From assembly GCF_003284975.1 (NCBI RefSeq), contig NZ_QMEU01000002.1, positions 62,001 through 126,000 of the forward strand: 64,000 nt of DNA. Direction: 5' to 3'. This DNA is from Mycobacterium colombiense (GTDB taxonomy: Bacteria; Actinomycetota; Actinomycetes; Mycobacteriales; Mycobacteriaceae). Numbering within the stretch: the first letter of the stretch is position 1; every line of letters starts with the position of its first letter. Position numbers and translations under genes: made by a program. This document shows positions 43,302-53,607 of this stretch, one piece after another. The notes under the pieces are model-generated. The model saw nothing but the letters and a program-made list of their open reading frames with translations. It was not told the DNA's origin and did not search any database.

Positions 43302-44207
43302 TCAGGTGACGCACCCGAGCGCGTGCAGCACCGGAGCCAACTCGTCGAATTGGTCAATGCCTGCGCCGATTTCACCGCCAATGGGCGCAAGCAGCACCAC
43401 GTGATCCGCGCCCGCGGCCAGATGCTCGCCCGCCTTGGCCGCGACACCCGCCGGATCGCCGTGCGCGACAAGCGCATTGACCAGCCGATCGCTCACCTCG
43501 TCGATGTCTCTGACCGAGTAGCCCAGCTCCACCAGTCTCGCCGCATAGGGCGGCACTGCCAGTCTGGCCCCCACCGCGTCGCGCGCGGCCTGGATGCCGC
43601 GCGCCACGGATAGGCCAACAACCAGGAGTTTGTCGGGTCCGAGCGACTGTCGAGCCTGGGCGGTGAACTCGGCAGGCAACCCGGCGGGAAATGCCCCGTC
43701 GGCGATCTCACCGGCCAGCGCAAGCATTTTCGGGCCGTTGGCGGCGACGATCCGCGCATAAGCCGCCTCCGGCGCCGGCGGCCACGTGGGATCGTCCATC
43801 GCCTGCAGATAGTCACGCATGGTGGTCACCGGGCTGCCGTAGTCGCGGCCGACGCTGGCCGCCTGCTCCGGGTAGCCGACGCCTAACCCGAGCACGATTC
43901 GGCCCGGATAAGCCTGGGCGAGTTGGGCCGTCGCGGCGTGCATGGTCTGGGCCGGCCGGGCCCAGACATTGGCGATACACGTGCCGAAGGCCACTCGCTC
44001 GGTGCCGGCCAATAGTATGGCGAGTTGCACCAGGGCGTCCTTGCCGATGACCTCGTTGGTCCAGACCGCGCCGTAGCCGGCGTCCTCCATGCGGCGCGCG
44101 GCTTCCCGCAACAGGTCGATCGAAGGTGTGCTGGTGAACGAGACGGGCAGGCAGACACCCACGGGCCCCAACATCTTTCGGGCCGCAGCGACCACTGTCT
44201 CAGCCAC
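43302..44207 (-). CDS. F420/FMN-dependent LLM-class oxidoreductase
   Basis: 301 residues, luciferase-like barrel: RRMEDAGYGAVWTNEV, VAFGTCIANVWARPAQTMHAATAQL and YPGRIVLGLGVGYPE are typical of mycobacterial F420-dependent family members. GTG at 44207 with GAGGGGG 6 nt upstream. Followed at its 5' side by a reductase gene 9 bp away, so the two are co-transcribed. Substrate unknown. Confidence 0.85.
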   Translation of the reverse strand: MAETVVAAARKMLGPVGVCLPVSFTSTPSIDLLREAARRMEDAGYGAVWTNEVIGKDALVQLAILLAGTERVAFGTCIANVWARPAQTMHAATAQLAQAYPGRIVLGLGVGYPEQAASVGRDYGSPVTTMRDYLQAMDDPTWPPAPEAAYARIVAANGPKMLALAGEIADGAFPAGLPAEFTAQARQSLGPDKLLVVGLSVARGIQAARDAVGARLAVPPYAARLVELGYSVRDIDEVSDRLVNALVAHGDPAGVAAKAGEHLAAGADHVVLLAPIGGEIGAGIDQFDELAPVLHALGCVT

Positions 44208-44216
44208 GGTTCCCCC

Positions 44217-45110
44217 TCATTCACCGAAGTAGTGGCCGGCATCGAGGTCCTCCAGCAACCCCGGTCCTTCCGGGTGCCAGTCGAGGATCTTTTGCGTCAA
44301 GGCATTCGACGTCGGATTGTCCAGCGATGCGAAGAGCGCGAGAAAGCCGAAGTGACCGGCATTTTCGGCGGCGATGCTGGACGTCGGCACGTTCAGGTGA
44401 CGGCCGATGACGGCGGCGATGTCCCGAAACGGCACTCCCTCATCGGCGACGCCGTGCAGACGCGTTCCGGCCGGCGCCTTTTCGAGTGCCAGCCGGTACA
44501 GGCGCGCGGCGTCGAGCGTGTGCACACCGGGCCACCGGTTGGCGCCATCACCGATGTATCCGGACACTCCGGTATCGCGGGCGACGTTGATGAGGTGGTG
44601 GGCGAAGCCATGGTGATCCAGGTCGCTGTGCACCAGGGGCGCAAGGCGGACCACCGACGACCGGACCCCGCGCTCGGCGAGCGCGATCACGGCGTTTTCG
44701 GAGTCAACCCGCGGGCCGCCGGCCACCGTGTCCTGTTCGGTGGCGGTTCCGCCCTGGCCCAGCAGCGAGAGCAGCAGTGTCCCCGACGTGCTGACGAACG
44801 GTCGATCGGAACCCACGAGCGCTCCCCCGATCGCGCGGACGGCCCGCAGGTCCGTCTCGGCCGCTGCCGCGAAGTCGTCGAAGTCGTGCTTGAAAGCGAG
44901 GTGGATGACGCCGTCGGAGGCTGCAGCGGCGGCACGCAGGCCGTCGAGGTCGTCGAGATCGCCGCGGCGGGGTGTCGCCCCCGCGGCCCGCAGGGTGGCG
45001 GCGCCGGCATCCGACCGTGCCAGACCGGTGACCTGATGCCCGGCTGCGAGGAGTTCGGCGACAACGGCCGAGCCGATGTGACCGGTCGCGCCCGTGACGA
45101 AAACGTGCAT
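44217..45110 (-). CDS. NAD(P)-dependent epimerase/reductase (extended or atypical SDR)
   Basis: 297 residues. N-terminal MHVFVTGATGHIGSAVVAEL Rossmann loop, VIHLAFKHDFDD, and VHTLDAARLYRLALEKAPAGTRLHGVADEGVPFRDIAAVIG, typical of the Saccharopine-like or SDR_a5 subgroup. No standard YxxxK. The ATG at 45110 has AAGGGAA at 6 nt. Divergent from the LysR gene, which is the likely regulator. Together with the flavin oxidoreductase it forms a two-gene redox unit. Confidence 0.82.
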   Translation of the reverse strand: MHVFVTGATGHIGSAVVAELLAAGHQVTGLARSDAGAATLRAAGATPRRGDLDDLDGLRAAAAASDGVIHLAFKHDFDDFAAAAETDLRAVRAIGGALVGSDRPFVSTSGTLLLSLLGQGGTATEQDTVAGGPRVDSENAVIALAERGVRSSVVRLAPLVHSDLDHHGFAHHLINVARDTGVSGYIGDGANRWPGVHTLDAARLYRLALEKAPAGTRLHGVADEGVPFRDIAAVIGRHLNVPTSSIAAENAGHFGFLALFASLDNPTSNALTQKILDWHPEGPGLLEDLDAGHYFGE

Positions 45111-45276
45111 GAATATTCCCTTCTGGTTCCCTGGGATGTGTGCCATCAAGTCAATGGCCTCGCGGGGCGCGGTGTCCAAGTCCTGTTTCACATGCCGCGA
45201 TGCAATTCAGGCATCACCGCACGTTATGGCGCTCTGCTGGGCAGGCCGGGCCACGGGAGCCGATTACACTGAGCGC

Positions 45277-46179
45277 ATGACGGACTCGGCATCGCCGGTA
45301 GTGGATCTCGACCTGCGGCTGGTGGGTTACTTCGTCGTCGTCGCCGAGCACAAGCACTTTGGCCGGGCCGCGTCGGCGCTGCGCGTCGCGCAGCCGTCGT
45401 TGAGCCGCCAGATTCGCCGGCTCGAGCAACAACTCGGCGTCCGCCTGTTCGACCGCACCCCGCAGGGCACCCGCCTCACGGAGGCGGGCGACGTGTTCCT
45501 GCCCCGGGCCAAGGCGCTACTGCGATCAGCCGCCCAAGCCACCGCGCAGGCGCGAGCGGCCGCGCAGCCGAGCCGGATCACCATCGGGTACACGATGGGC
45601 ATGATCGTCACCCCCGCGGTTCGAGAGATGCGCCGCGAGCATCCCGAGGCCGATGTTCAGGTCACACATCTGGATTGGGACCAGGCGCTCGACGCGTTGC
45701 TCGGCCATCGGGTGGATGCGGTGGTCACCCGGCTGCCGTTTCCGACCGAAGGGCTGCACGTGACGATCCTGTACGACGAACCGCGGGTGCTGGCGATACC
45801 CATCGACCATCGCCTGGCGGGGCGGAAATCAGTCACCCTCGATGACATCGCCGACGAACCGATGCCGCAGGTGCGGCATTCGGACCCGGCGTGGAGTGCC
45901 TTCTGGCGCATCGATCCCCGGCCCGATGGGCGCCGAGCACCCGGCGGCCCGTTCATCGATGCGCTCGAGGACAAGTTCGAGCTCATCGCCTCCGGGCAGG
46001 CCGTCGCGATCACGGCCGGCATCCACGTCAACAGCCTGCGGCCCGACATCACCACGGTCCCTTTGGAAAACGTGGAGCCCAGTCATGTCGTGTTGGCGAC
46101 CCGGGCCGGGGATCGCGGGCGGTTGGTGACGGCATTCCGGAAGCTGGCCGAGGCTCACCTGACCGGGCCGGGCGTCTGA
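45277..46179 (+). CDS. LysR family transcriptional regulator
   Basis: 300 residues. N-terminal winged helix DLRLVGYFVVVAEHKHFGRAASALRVAQPSLSRQIRRLEQQLG with hallmark AQPSLSRQIRRLE, followed by the periplasmic-binding-like effector domain. TACACT ends 6 nt before the ATG at 45277, which points to a leaderless message. The 166-bp gap to the divergent reductase is the likely control region, but no clear T-N11-A operator could be fixed. Confidence 0.88.
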   Translation: MTDSASPVVDLDLRLVGYFVVVAEHKHFGRAASALRVAQPSLSRQIRRLEQQLGVRLFDRTPQGTRLTEAGDVFLPRAKALLRSAAQATAQARAAAQPSRITIGYTMGMIVTPAVREMRREHPEADVQVTHLDWDQALDALLGHRVDAVVTRLPFPTEGLHVTILYDEPRVLAIPIDHRLAGRKSVTLDDIADEPMPQVRHSDPAWSAFWRIDPRPDGRRAPGGPFIDALEDKFELIASGQAVAITAGIHVNSLRPDITTVPLENVEPSHVVLATRAGDRGRLVTAFRKLAEAHLTGPGV

Positions 46180-46255
46180 CGCCGAACGTGAAGTTGAGTT
46201 CACGCTCGGGCCCGACCGGAAATCTGGTTTCACATTCGACGCCCGGCAGAGGTGC

Positions 46256-47293
46256 CTACTGGCCCAACTCCGGCGGCGGACGGTACTCGGGTTCATATCC
46301 CGAGACGTGGATCGGGCTGCCCACCAAGCGGAATTCGCCTGCTGTGACAATCACTTCCGGCGTGGCCTCGAGCGCTTCGGGCAGGTTCCGGACCGCGGCG
46401 GCGGGAACCCCCAGCGGGCGCAGTCGCCCCTCCCAGCCGATCGCGCTGTCGGTGGCGAGCATCGCCGTGACGACGGCCAGCACTTCGTCGCGGCGCGCGA
46501 CTCGCTCGGCCATGGTTTCGAAGCCGCCGATGCCCGCTTCCGCGGCGAACGACTTCCAGAAGCCGTCGTGGGTGATGAATAGCGCCAGATACCCGTCGGC
46601 GGTCGGAAAGAGCTGAGCCGGAACATAATACGAATGCGCGCCGTAGGGGCGGCGCTGCGGTTCGACGCCGCCGTTGAGATAGGCCGACGCGTGGTAGTTC
46701 AGCTGGGACAGCATGACGTCGCGCAGCGACACATCCACCTGGCCGCCGGTGCCCGAGATGATCTTGGCCAACAGCCCCAGGGCCGCGGTCATTCCGGTGG
46801 AGTTGTCCGCCGACGAGTAGCCGGGCAGCGTCGGCGGGCCGTCCGGGTCGCCGGTCAGGGCGGCGGTGCCGACGCCCGCCTGCACCACGTAGTCGAACGC
46901 CGGGTCGTCGCCGCCGTACAGCCCGAAGCCGGTGATCGCCACGCAGACGATCTTCTCGTTGTGTCGGCGCAGCGAGTCGTAGGTCAGGCCCAGCCGGCGG
47001 ATGGCCGAGGGTTTCAGGTTCACCAGCAGCGCGTGCGAATCCGCGACCAGTTCACCCAACCGCTGCTGCCCCGCGTCGGAATTGAGGTCCAGCGTGATGC
47101 TGGATTTGTTGCGGTTGAGGCTGGCGAAGTAGGTGGCGCCGACGCTGCGGGAGATCTCGCCGCCGGCGGGTTCGATCTTGGTGACGTCGGCGCCGAGGTC
47201 GGCGAGCAGCATGGTGGCGTACGGCCCCGCCAGCATGGTGCCGACCTCGAGGATGCGGACCCCCGCCAGTGGTCCGGAGTTGTTTGCGGTCAA
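46256..47293 (-). CDS. CaiB/BaiF-type CoA-transferase (class III)
   Basis: 345 residues, shorter than the usual 390-410. GVRILEVGTMLAGPYATMLLADLGADVTKIE (hallmark LAGPYATMLLADLGA), SLNRNKSSITLDL and the catalytic Asp in SSADNSTGM. It moves CoA between carboxylic acids. TTG at 47293 overlaps the previous stop as TTGA. It ends the operon mutase large subunit - B12 subunit - LLM oxidoreductase - CoA-transferase. The missing tail falls in the C-terminal portion; an 83-bp gap to LysR follows. Confidence 0.86.
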   Translation of the reverse strand: MTANNSGPLAGVRILEVGTMLAGPYATMLLADLGADVTKIEPAGGEISRSVGATYFASLNRNKSSITLDLNSDAGQQRLGELVADSHALLVNLKPSAIRRLGLTYDSLRRHNEKIVCVAITGFGLYGGDDPAFDYVVQAGVGTAALTGDPDGPPTLPGYSSADNSTGMTAALGLLAKIISGTGGQVDVSLRDVMLSQLNYHASAYLNGGVEPQRRPYGAHSYYVPAQLFPTADGYLALFITHDGFWKSFAAEAGIGGFETMAERVARRDEVLAVVTAMLATDSAIGWEGRLRPLGVPAAAVRNLPEALEATPEVIVTAGEFRLVGSPIHVSGYEPEYRPPPELGQ

Positions 47294-48246
47294 CGCAATT
47301 CCGCGGCGAGTGAGGCGATCATCTCGCGGGTGCGCCGCTTGGAGGCAACCAGCTCGTCACGGTTGTCGCCGATCGGCAGCAGCCGCACCGACAGATCGGT
47401 CACGCCGGCGTCGGCGAACCGGCGCATCCGGCCCAGGATCAGTTCCTCATCACCGGCCGCGCACAGGTCGCCGACGTCGCGGGCGTCGCCGCGGTCCAGC
47501 AGGCGCTGATAGTTGGGCGACACCTCCGCCTCGCCCAGGATGCGGTTGGCCCGCTCCTTGGCCTCATCGACTCGCGAAGGCTCGCAAAGGCATACCGGGA
47601 TGCCCGCGATGATGCGCGGCGCGGGACGCCCGGCATCGGCGGCGGCCTTGGTGATCTTCGGCGCGATGTGGTCACCGATGGCGCGCTCGTCGGCCATCCA
47701 CAGCACGGTGCCGTCGGCGAGCTCACCGGCGATCTGGAGCATCACCGGCCCCAGCGCGGCGACGAGCACCGGCATCGGGGTGTCGGCCCCGATCGCCAGC
47801 GGGTTGTGCACGGTGAACGAATCGTTCTCGACGTCAACGTCTCCCGGTCCGGTGATGGCGGCGTTGAGCACCTGCAGGTAGTCGCGGGTGTAGGCGGCCG
47901 GCTTCTCGTACGGTAGGCCGAGCATGTCGCGGACGATCCAGTGGTGCGACGGCCCGACACCCAGGGCGAGCCGGCCGTCGGCCACTGCGTGTGTCGAGAG
48001 CGCTTGGCGGGCAAGGGCGATGGGGTGCTGGGCCTGCAGCGGCACCACGGCGGTGCCCAGCTCGATGCGTGAGCTGTGGGCGGCCATCAGCGACACCATG
48101 GTCAGGCAGTCGAAGTCGGTGGGTACCTGCGGCATCCACGCCGTGTCCAGGCCCGCGGATTCGGCCCATTCGATGTCGGAGGCCAGCCTGTCCACCTTGC
48201 GGGCCATATCGCCACGCTCGGCGCCGATCATTACTCCGACGCGCAC
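47290..48246 (-). CDS. F420-dependent LLM-class oxidoreductase
   Basis: 318 residues. MRVGVMIGAERGDMARKVD, ESAGLDTAWMPQVPTDFDCLTM, RIELGTAVVPLQAQHPIALARQALS and LALGVGPSHHWIV are strong matches to the mycobacterial F420-dependent (TIGR03564-like) group. GTG at 48246, overlapping the B12 subunit gene by 16 bp. Likely hydride transfer to or from an alcohol or enone intermediate in the same pathway as the mutase. Confidence 0.87.
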   Translation of the reverse strand: MRVGVMIGAERGDMARKVDRLASDIEWAESAGLDTAWMPQVPTDFDCLTMVSLMAAHSSRIELGTAVVPLQAQHPIALARQALSTHAVADGRLALGVGPSHHWIVRDMLGLPYEKPAAYTRDYLQVLNAAITGPGDVDVENDSFTVHNPLAIGADTPMPVLVAALGPVMLQIAGELADGTVLWMADERAIGDHIAPKITKAAADAGRPAPRIIAGIPVCLCEPSRVDEAKERANRILGEAEVSPNYQRLLDRGDARDVGDLCAAGDEELILGRMRRFADAGVTDLSVRLLPIGDNRDELVASKRRTREMIASLAAELR

Positions 48247-48671
48247 GGTTCCTCCAGGGCTGGTTCGTTTGAGTCGATGTCCGCCGTGCCGGTCAGTTTG
48301 CGGATCTCGCGCACCAGGTTCTCCAGCGGTGTCCCGGTGGGGAATACCGCTGCCGCACCGGCCGATAGCAGCTTGGGTACGTCCGCATGCGGGATCGTCC
48401 CGCCGACGACGACTGCGATGTCGGCCGCATCGGCGGCGCGCAGCGCTTCGATGGTGCGGGCGGTCAGCGCCAGGTGCGCGCCCGACAGGATGCTCAGGCC
48501 GACGACGGCGACGTCCTCCTGGACGGCGATGGACGCGATGTCTTCGATGCGCTGCCGGATGCCGGTGTAGATGACCTCGAAACCGGCGTCACGCAGGGTG
48601 CGGGCGACGATCTTGGCGCCGCGGTCGTGCCCGTCCAGGCCGGGTTTGGCGACGAGAATGCGGGCCGTCAT
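48231..48671 (-). CDS. cobalamin-binding small subunit of acyl-CoA mutase
   Basis: 146 residues. ILVAKPGLDGHDRGAKIVART has the axial His15 of the DxHxxG motif, then SILSGAH and GGTIPHAD complete the B12 fold. The C-terminal 20 residues are acidic and variable. ATG at 48671 starts directly after the mutase large subunit stop, so the two are translated together. Split large/small arrangement is like isobutyryl- or 2-hydroxyisobutyryl-CoA mutases rather than fused MutB. Confidence 0.93.
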   Translation of the reverse strand: MTARILVAKPGLDGHDRGAKIVARTLRDAGFEVIYTGIRQRIEDIASIAVQEDVAVVGLSILSGAHLALTARTIEALRAADAADIAVVVGGTIPHADVPKLLSAGAAAVFPTGTPLENLVREIRKLTGTADIDSNEPALEEPCASE

Positions 48672-50249
<1,578 letters not shown>

Positions 50250-50257
50250 CGGTGAAT

Positions 50258-50286
50258 AACGTACTTGCAAAAAAAGAGAATGCCAA
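50258..50286 (-). promoter_or_regulatory. promoter of the mutase operon
   Basis: On the minus strand, TTGGCA (50281-50286), a 17-bp spacer with a seven-T tract, and TACGTT (50258-50263), then 8 nt to the ATG at 50249. The spacer contains ATTCTC (GAGAAT at 50276-50281 on the plus strand), one half of the operator found at 34.4 and 41.2 kb; the other half is not conserved. Confidence 0.55.
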
Positions 50287-50319
50287 TACCATACGGTTGA
50301 CCAGGTAAAAGGAGGCTCC

Positions 50320-51155
50320 ATGCCCAACGGTTCGCTCGTCGATCGCACCGTCGTCATCTCCGGCGGCAGCCGCGGAATCGGGCTGGCGATCGGGATCGGT
50401 GCGGCCCGGCAGGGCGCCAACGTGGTGCTGCTGGCCAAGACCGATACACCGCATCCCCGCCTGCCCGGCACCGTCCACACGGCCGCCGCCGAGGTCGAGG
50501 CCGCCGGCGGCAAGGCGCTGGCCGTCGTCGGCGACGTCCGCCGCGAAGAGGACGTGCAACGGGTGGTCGATGCGGCGGTGCAGCGATTCGGCGGCGTCGA
50601 CGTCTGTGTCAACAACGCCAGCGCCATCGCGGTGGAACCGACCGCCGTTTTGTCGGCCAAGAAGTACGACCTGATGCAGGAGATCAACCTGCGGGGCACC
50701 TTCCTGCTGACCAAGGCGTGCGTGCCGCACCTGGAGAAATCGGCCAACCCGCACGTGCTGACCATCTCGCCGCGGTGAACATGAACCCGCGCTGGCTGGG
50801 GGCCCACCCCGCTTACACGCTGTCCAAGTATGGGATGACGCTGCTGTCGCTGGGCTGGGCTGCGGAATTCGCCTTCCAACCTGGGAAAGCTGGGATCAGC
50901 GTGAATTGCCTTTGGCCGCAAACCTATATCGCGACCGCCGCGGTGGCGAACATGGCCGACGGAGACAAGCTGGCCGAGTCGTCGCGCAGCCCGGAGATCA
51001 TGGCCGACGCGGCCGTCGAGATCGTCTCGCGCCCCAGCCGGGAAGCCACCGGCAACTGCTACATCGACGCCGATGTTCTGCACTCCGCCGGAGTCGCGGA
51101 CCTCTCCCGCTACGGCGGTGGCGACCAACCGATTCCGGACCTGTTCCTCGACTGA
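50320..51155 (+). pseudogene. frameshifted short-chain dehydrogenase (HSDL2-like)
   Basis: The 5' part (50320-50778) encodes ISGGSRGIGLAIG, VNNASAIAV and LTISPR then stops at TGA 50776. The next frame continues from NMNPRWLGAHPAYTLSKYGMTLLSLGWA to LFLD at 51155, which holds the catalytic Tyr-Lys (YTLSK). Reading CCGCGG near 50770-50775 as CCGCCGG would join them as SPPVNMNPRW, which I recall from intact relatives. So one C appears lost. Apart from this the reading is clean, so the event is recent or a sequencing error. Divergent from the mutase operon by 70 bp. The intact enzyme would be an NAD(P)-dependent reductase, possibly peroxisomal HSDL2-type in relation. Confidence 0.82.
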
Positions 51156-51158
51156 GTC

Positions 51159-51971
51159 CTACGCGCGGCAAAGGATTTCGCCGTGCGGTATGGCGATCCA
51201 ACCGTCCTGGGCGGCGGCCCATTCGCGCCACGCGGCGGAGATCTCTTCGAGCTGCGCAGGGGTGGCCAGCTCGAGGCGTACCAGGTCGCGGGCCACGGTG
51301 GAGTGCAGGATTCGGTCGGCCCACATTGCGCCCCACCAGTCGCGCGTCGCGGGCGTGGCATAGCACCACAGGCTGCCGGTGGGCGTGATGTCGGTGAATC
51401 CCGCCTGCTGCGCCCACGACAGCAGGCGCCGCCCCGCGTCCGGTTCGCCACGGTTGGCGCGCGCGACGCGCTGGTAGAGGTCGCGCCACAGGTCGAGCGC
51501 TGGCAGCTCGGGATACCAGACGAAGCCCGAGTAGTCGGCATCCCGGGCCGCCACGATGCCGCCCGGCGCGCACACCCGTCGCATCTCTCGCAGCGCCACC
51601 ACCGGATCGGCGACGTGCTGGAGCACCTGATGCGCGTGGACGACCTCGAAAGTGCCGTCGGGAAAGTCGAGCTTGTGCACGTCGGCGGTCGCAAAGGAGA
51701 CGTTGGACAGCTTCCGTTGCTCGACCTCGGCGCGGGCAACGCCGAGCACATCGGGGGCCTGATCGACGGCGGTGACCGGACCGGGCGCGACGCGCGCGGC
51801 CAGGTCGGCGGTGATGGTGCCGGGTCCGCAACCGACGTCGAGCACGGACAGCCCCGGTTTCAGGTGCGCCAGCAGGTAGGCCGCGGAGTCCTCGGCGGTG
51901 CGCCGCTGGTGGGAGCGCAGCACCGACTCGTGGTGCCCGTGCGTGTAGGTCGCTCGGTGTTGGTCGTCCAT
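51159..51971 (-). CDS. class I SAM-dependent methyltransferase
   Basis: 270 residues, UbiE/type 11 fold: VLDVGCGPGTITADLAARV motif I at about 44-62, TAVDQAPDVL, FEVVHAHQVLQHVADPVVALREMRRV and PGGIVAARDADY. Same length and neighbourhood as M. tuberculosis Rv0839, as I recall. ATG at 51971. An inverted repeat at 52036-52058 lies 65 bp upstream. Convergent with the broken SDR gene by 3 bp. Target molecule unknown. Confidence 0.87.
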   Translation of the reverse strand: MDDQHRATYTHGHHESVLRSHQRRTAEDSAAYLLAHLKPGLSVLDVGCGPGTITADLAARVAPGPVTAVDQAPDVLGVARAEVEQRKLSNVSFATADVHKLDFPDGTFEVVHAHQVLQHVADPVVALREMRRVCAPGGIVAARDADYSGFVWYPELPALDLWRDLYQRVARANRGEPDAGRRLLSWAQQAGFTDITPTGSLWCYATPATRDWWGAMWADRILHSTVARDLVRLELATPAQLEEISAAWREWAAAQDGWIAIPHGEILCRA

Positions 51972-52035
51972 GGTGGTCTTCCTTGCCTGCGTGGCTCACC
52001 CGGAAGGCTACGCGCCCACTCCATAATATGAAATT

Positions 52036-52058
52036 TATGTCTCAGATAGCGAGACATA
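52036..52058. promoter_or_regulatory. TATGTCTC-N7-GAGACATA inverted repeat
   Basis: Perfect 8-bp arms with a 7-nt spacer in an AT-rich stretch between the LpqR-like stop (52059) and the methyltransferase start (51971). Could be an operator of the methyltransferase gene or a hairpin ending the LpqR-like transcript. No T-run follows on the minus strand. Confidence 0.5.
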
Positions 52059-52763
52059 TCAGTCGACGGGCACGTCGAGAATCGGTTGGTCGACACCGGC
52101 GCCCGCGCCGTCGAAATGCCACCACTCCCCCGAATACACCTTCAACCCGCCGAAGTTCATGGCGTTCCGTAGCGCGGCCCGGTTCGCCACTGCGTCGGCA
52201 CTGATGCCTTGGGTATTGAAAGCGGTTGCCCGAGAGGTGAAGTCGTCGAAGTCGGTGCCCATGTCGGCCAGGCAGAGGCCGCCGGCATGCAGTCCGGACG
52301 AGCATGGCTGCTGAGTCGTCGTGAACGTCACGTCGACCGAGCGCCCCGACTCGTGACTGTGCGCGTACGCACCCGGGCGTGCCACCCACGCGGGGTTGGG
52401 AACCAGGTGGAACATCTTGACCTGAACCTCGTGCGGGCGATAGCAGTCCCAGAACACCAGCAGGTGGCCCTGCGGGCGCAGGGCGCCGGCCGCGGCGGCA
52501 AGGCCGGGGGCCATCGATTGGTGCACAAGGCATCTGGCGTCGGAGGGATACAGCTGGGTGTGGGTGAAATTGTTCGTCGTCGTGTAGCGCAGATCGAGCA
52601 CCGCGTCGGGAACGACGCTGCGGATGTCCACGAAGCCGGCCGCTCGCGCGGCGTCGCTGACCGGCGGGATATCGGGATCGCCCGAGGCCTGGGGCGTTAC
52701 TGCCGCGCCCACCCAGACCAGCGACACCGCAATGGTCGATCGCAGCACCCAGGCGAGACGCAT
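52059..52763 (-). CDS. exported D-Ala-D-Ala dipeptidase-like protein (VanX/M15D family, LpqR-like)
   Basis: 234 residues. N-terminal signal sequence (about 1-26) with a hydrophobic core and no lipobox Cys, unlike the LpqR name implies. Zinc ligands in SHESGRSVDVTF (His and Asp) and GEWWHFDG (Glu, His) are those of VanX-type peptidases; VFWDCYRPHEVQ is also characteristic. Acts outside the membrane on D,D-dipeptides or muropeptides. Position next to the methyltransferase equals Rv0838. ATG at 52763. Confidence 0.87.
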   Translation of the reverse strand: MRLAWVLRSTIAVSLVWVGAAVTPQASGDPDIPPVSDAARAAGFVDIRSVVPDAVLDLRYTTTNNFTHTQLYPSDARCLVHQSMAPGLAAAAGALRPQGHLLVFWDCYRPHEVQVKMFHLVPNPAWVARPGAYAHSHESGRSVDVTFTTTQQPCSSGLHAGGLCLADMGTDFDDFTSRATAFNTQGISADAVANRAALRNAMNFGGLKVYSGEWWHFDGAGAGVDQPILDVPVD

Positions 52764-52847
52764 GCGGTCATTATCCCGGTTGGCCGGCCCGGATCGGGTG
52801 AGGCGCCAGGTGTCGTTGCTACCTGCGTCCAGGCGTCAAGAAAACCA

Positions 52848-52880
52848 GTGGGCTGGTACGAAGTATTCGCACCAGCCCAC
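52848..52880 (-). terminator. intrinsic terminator of cspA
   Basis: 10-bp perfect stem (GTGGGCTGGT at 52848-52857 pairing with ACCAGCCCAC at 52871-52880) and a 13-nt loop. On the minus strand it is followed by GGTTTTCTTG, a short T-rich stretch. It lies 18 bp beyond the cspA stop. Confidence 0.8.
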
Positions 52881-52897
52881 CGTGACGTATGTGAATT

Positions 52898-53101
52898 TCA
52901 GACGCTACTGACTCCTACCGCCTGGGGTCCTTTGGCTCCTTGCTCCACCTCGAACTGAACACGCTGGTTTTCGTCGAGCGAGCGATAGCCGTTGCCCTGG
53001 ATCTCGGAGTAGTGGACGAAGAGGTCCTTCGTGCCGTCGTCAGGGGTGATGAAGCCGAAGCCCTTTTCACCGTTGAACCATTTCACAGTTCCCTGTGCCA
53101 T
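52898..53101 (-). CDS. cspA: cold shock protein CspA
   Basis: 67 residues, [18 protein letters not shown] onward: RNP1 KGFGFI and RNP2 LFVHYS on a single OB fold, ending AVGVSSV. Binds single-stranded RNA and melts secondary structure. ATG at 53101 preceded by GAAGTAA and GAGGGAAG. Long A/T-rich leader upstream (53102-53190) fits the structured 5' region usual for csp genes. A clear terminator follows. Confidence 0.95.
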   Translation of the reverse strand: MAQGTVKWFNGEKGFGFITPDDGTKDLFVHYSEIQGNGYRSLDENQRVQFEVEQGAKGPQAVGVSSV

Positions 53102-53447
53102 TACTTACTTCCCTCATCAAATGCGGATGTACCAAACACATCCATGCGTCTCCAGGGTAGCACGAACCTGCACTATTTTTAAACCAGTTGTGGCGCTTGC
53201 TAATTCATCTGCCAATCGACCCCGAAGATGGCGCCCCGTGACCGGCGGAAGCGGCGCACCCAGGCCGCATTTCACCTGGACACGGCAGGTACCGCGCCGG
53301 TTGCCTGTACAGTGGAGAGGAACCGCGTTCTTGCGGTCAGCGCGAATCGCGAACGAACCACGAATGAGGTCGCCGTGCGATTCGATCGTCGTCCGACGCC
53401 AAGTAACAGCGCGTATCGGCCGAACTTTTCGTTTGGAAGGACAGCCC
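53102..53447. other. 346-bp divergent control region between cspA and a small gene
   Basis: Probable cspA leader and promoter on the left and promoter for the 45-residue frame on the right. No gene with recognisable features is supported. The first 90 bp are AT-rich against the rest of the window. Confidence 0.45.
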
Positions 53448-53585
53448 ATGGACCAGTCGAACCTGTTTTCCCACCCCGAGGCACCGAAGTATGTCGCTTC
53501 GGGCGAAAGCTCCGCGAAACCGGTGGAGCACCCGACGTTTTCCGATCGGCCCGACACCGACGGCTCTACAACTCAATGTCGCTGA
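53448..53585 (+). CDS. small hypothetical protein, 45 residues
   Basis: MDQSNLFSHPEAPKYVASG onward, rich in Ser, Pro and charged residues, no membrane segment. The start at 53448 has a strong GGAAGGAC at 6-nt spacing, which is the main reason to call it. No family recognised. It is divergent from cspA and convergent with the next small gene. It might be a small stress-linked protein, but only the ribosome site supports expression. Confidence 0.5.
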   Translation: MDQSNLFSHPEAPKYVASGESSAKPVEHPTFSDRPDTDGSTTQCR

Positions 53586-53607
53586 TCGGCGGTGGGGTGC
53601 GTGGACG

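Noticed and set aside
46187..46204. CGTGAA-N6-TTCACG as an intrinsic terminator between LysR and CoA-transferase genes
   Set aside because: Only a 6-bp stem and no T-run on either side; position is suitable but support is too weak.
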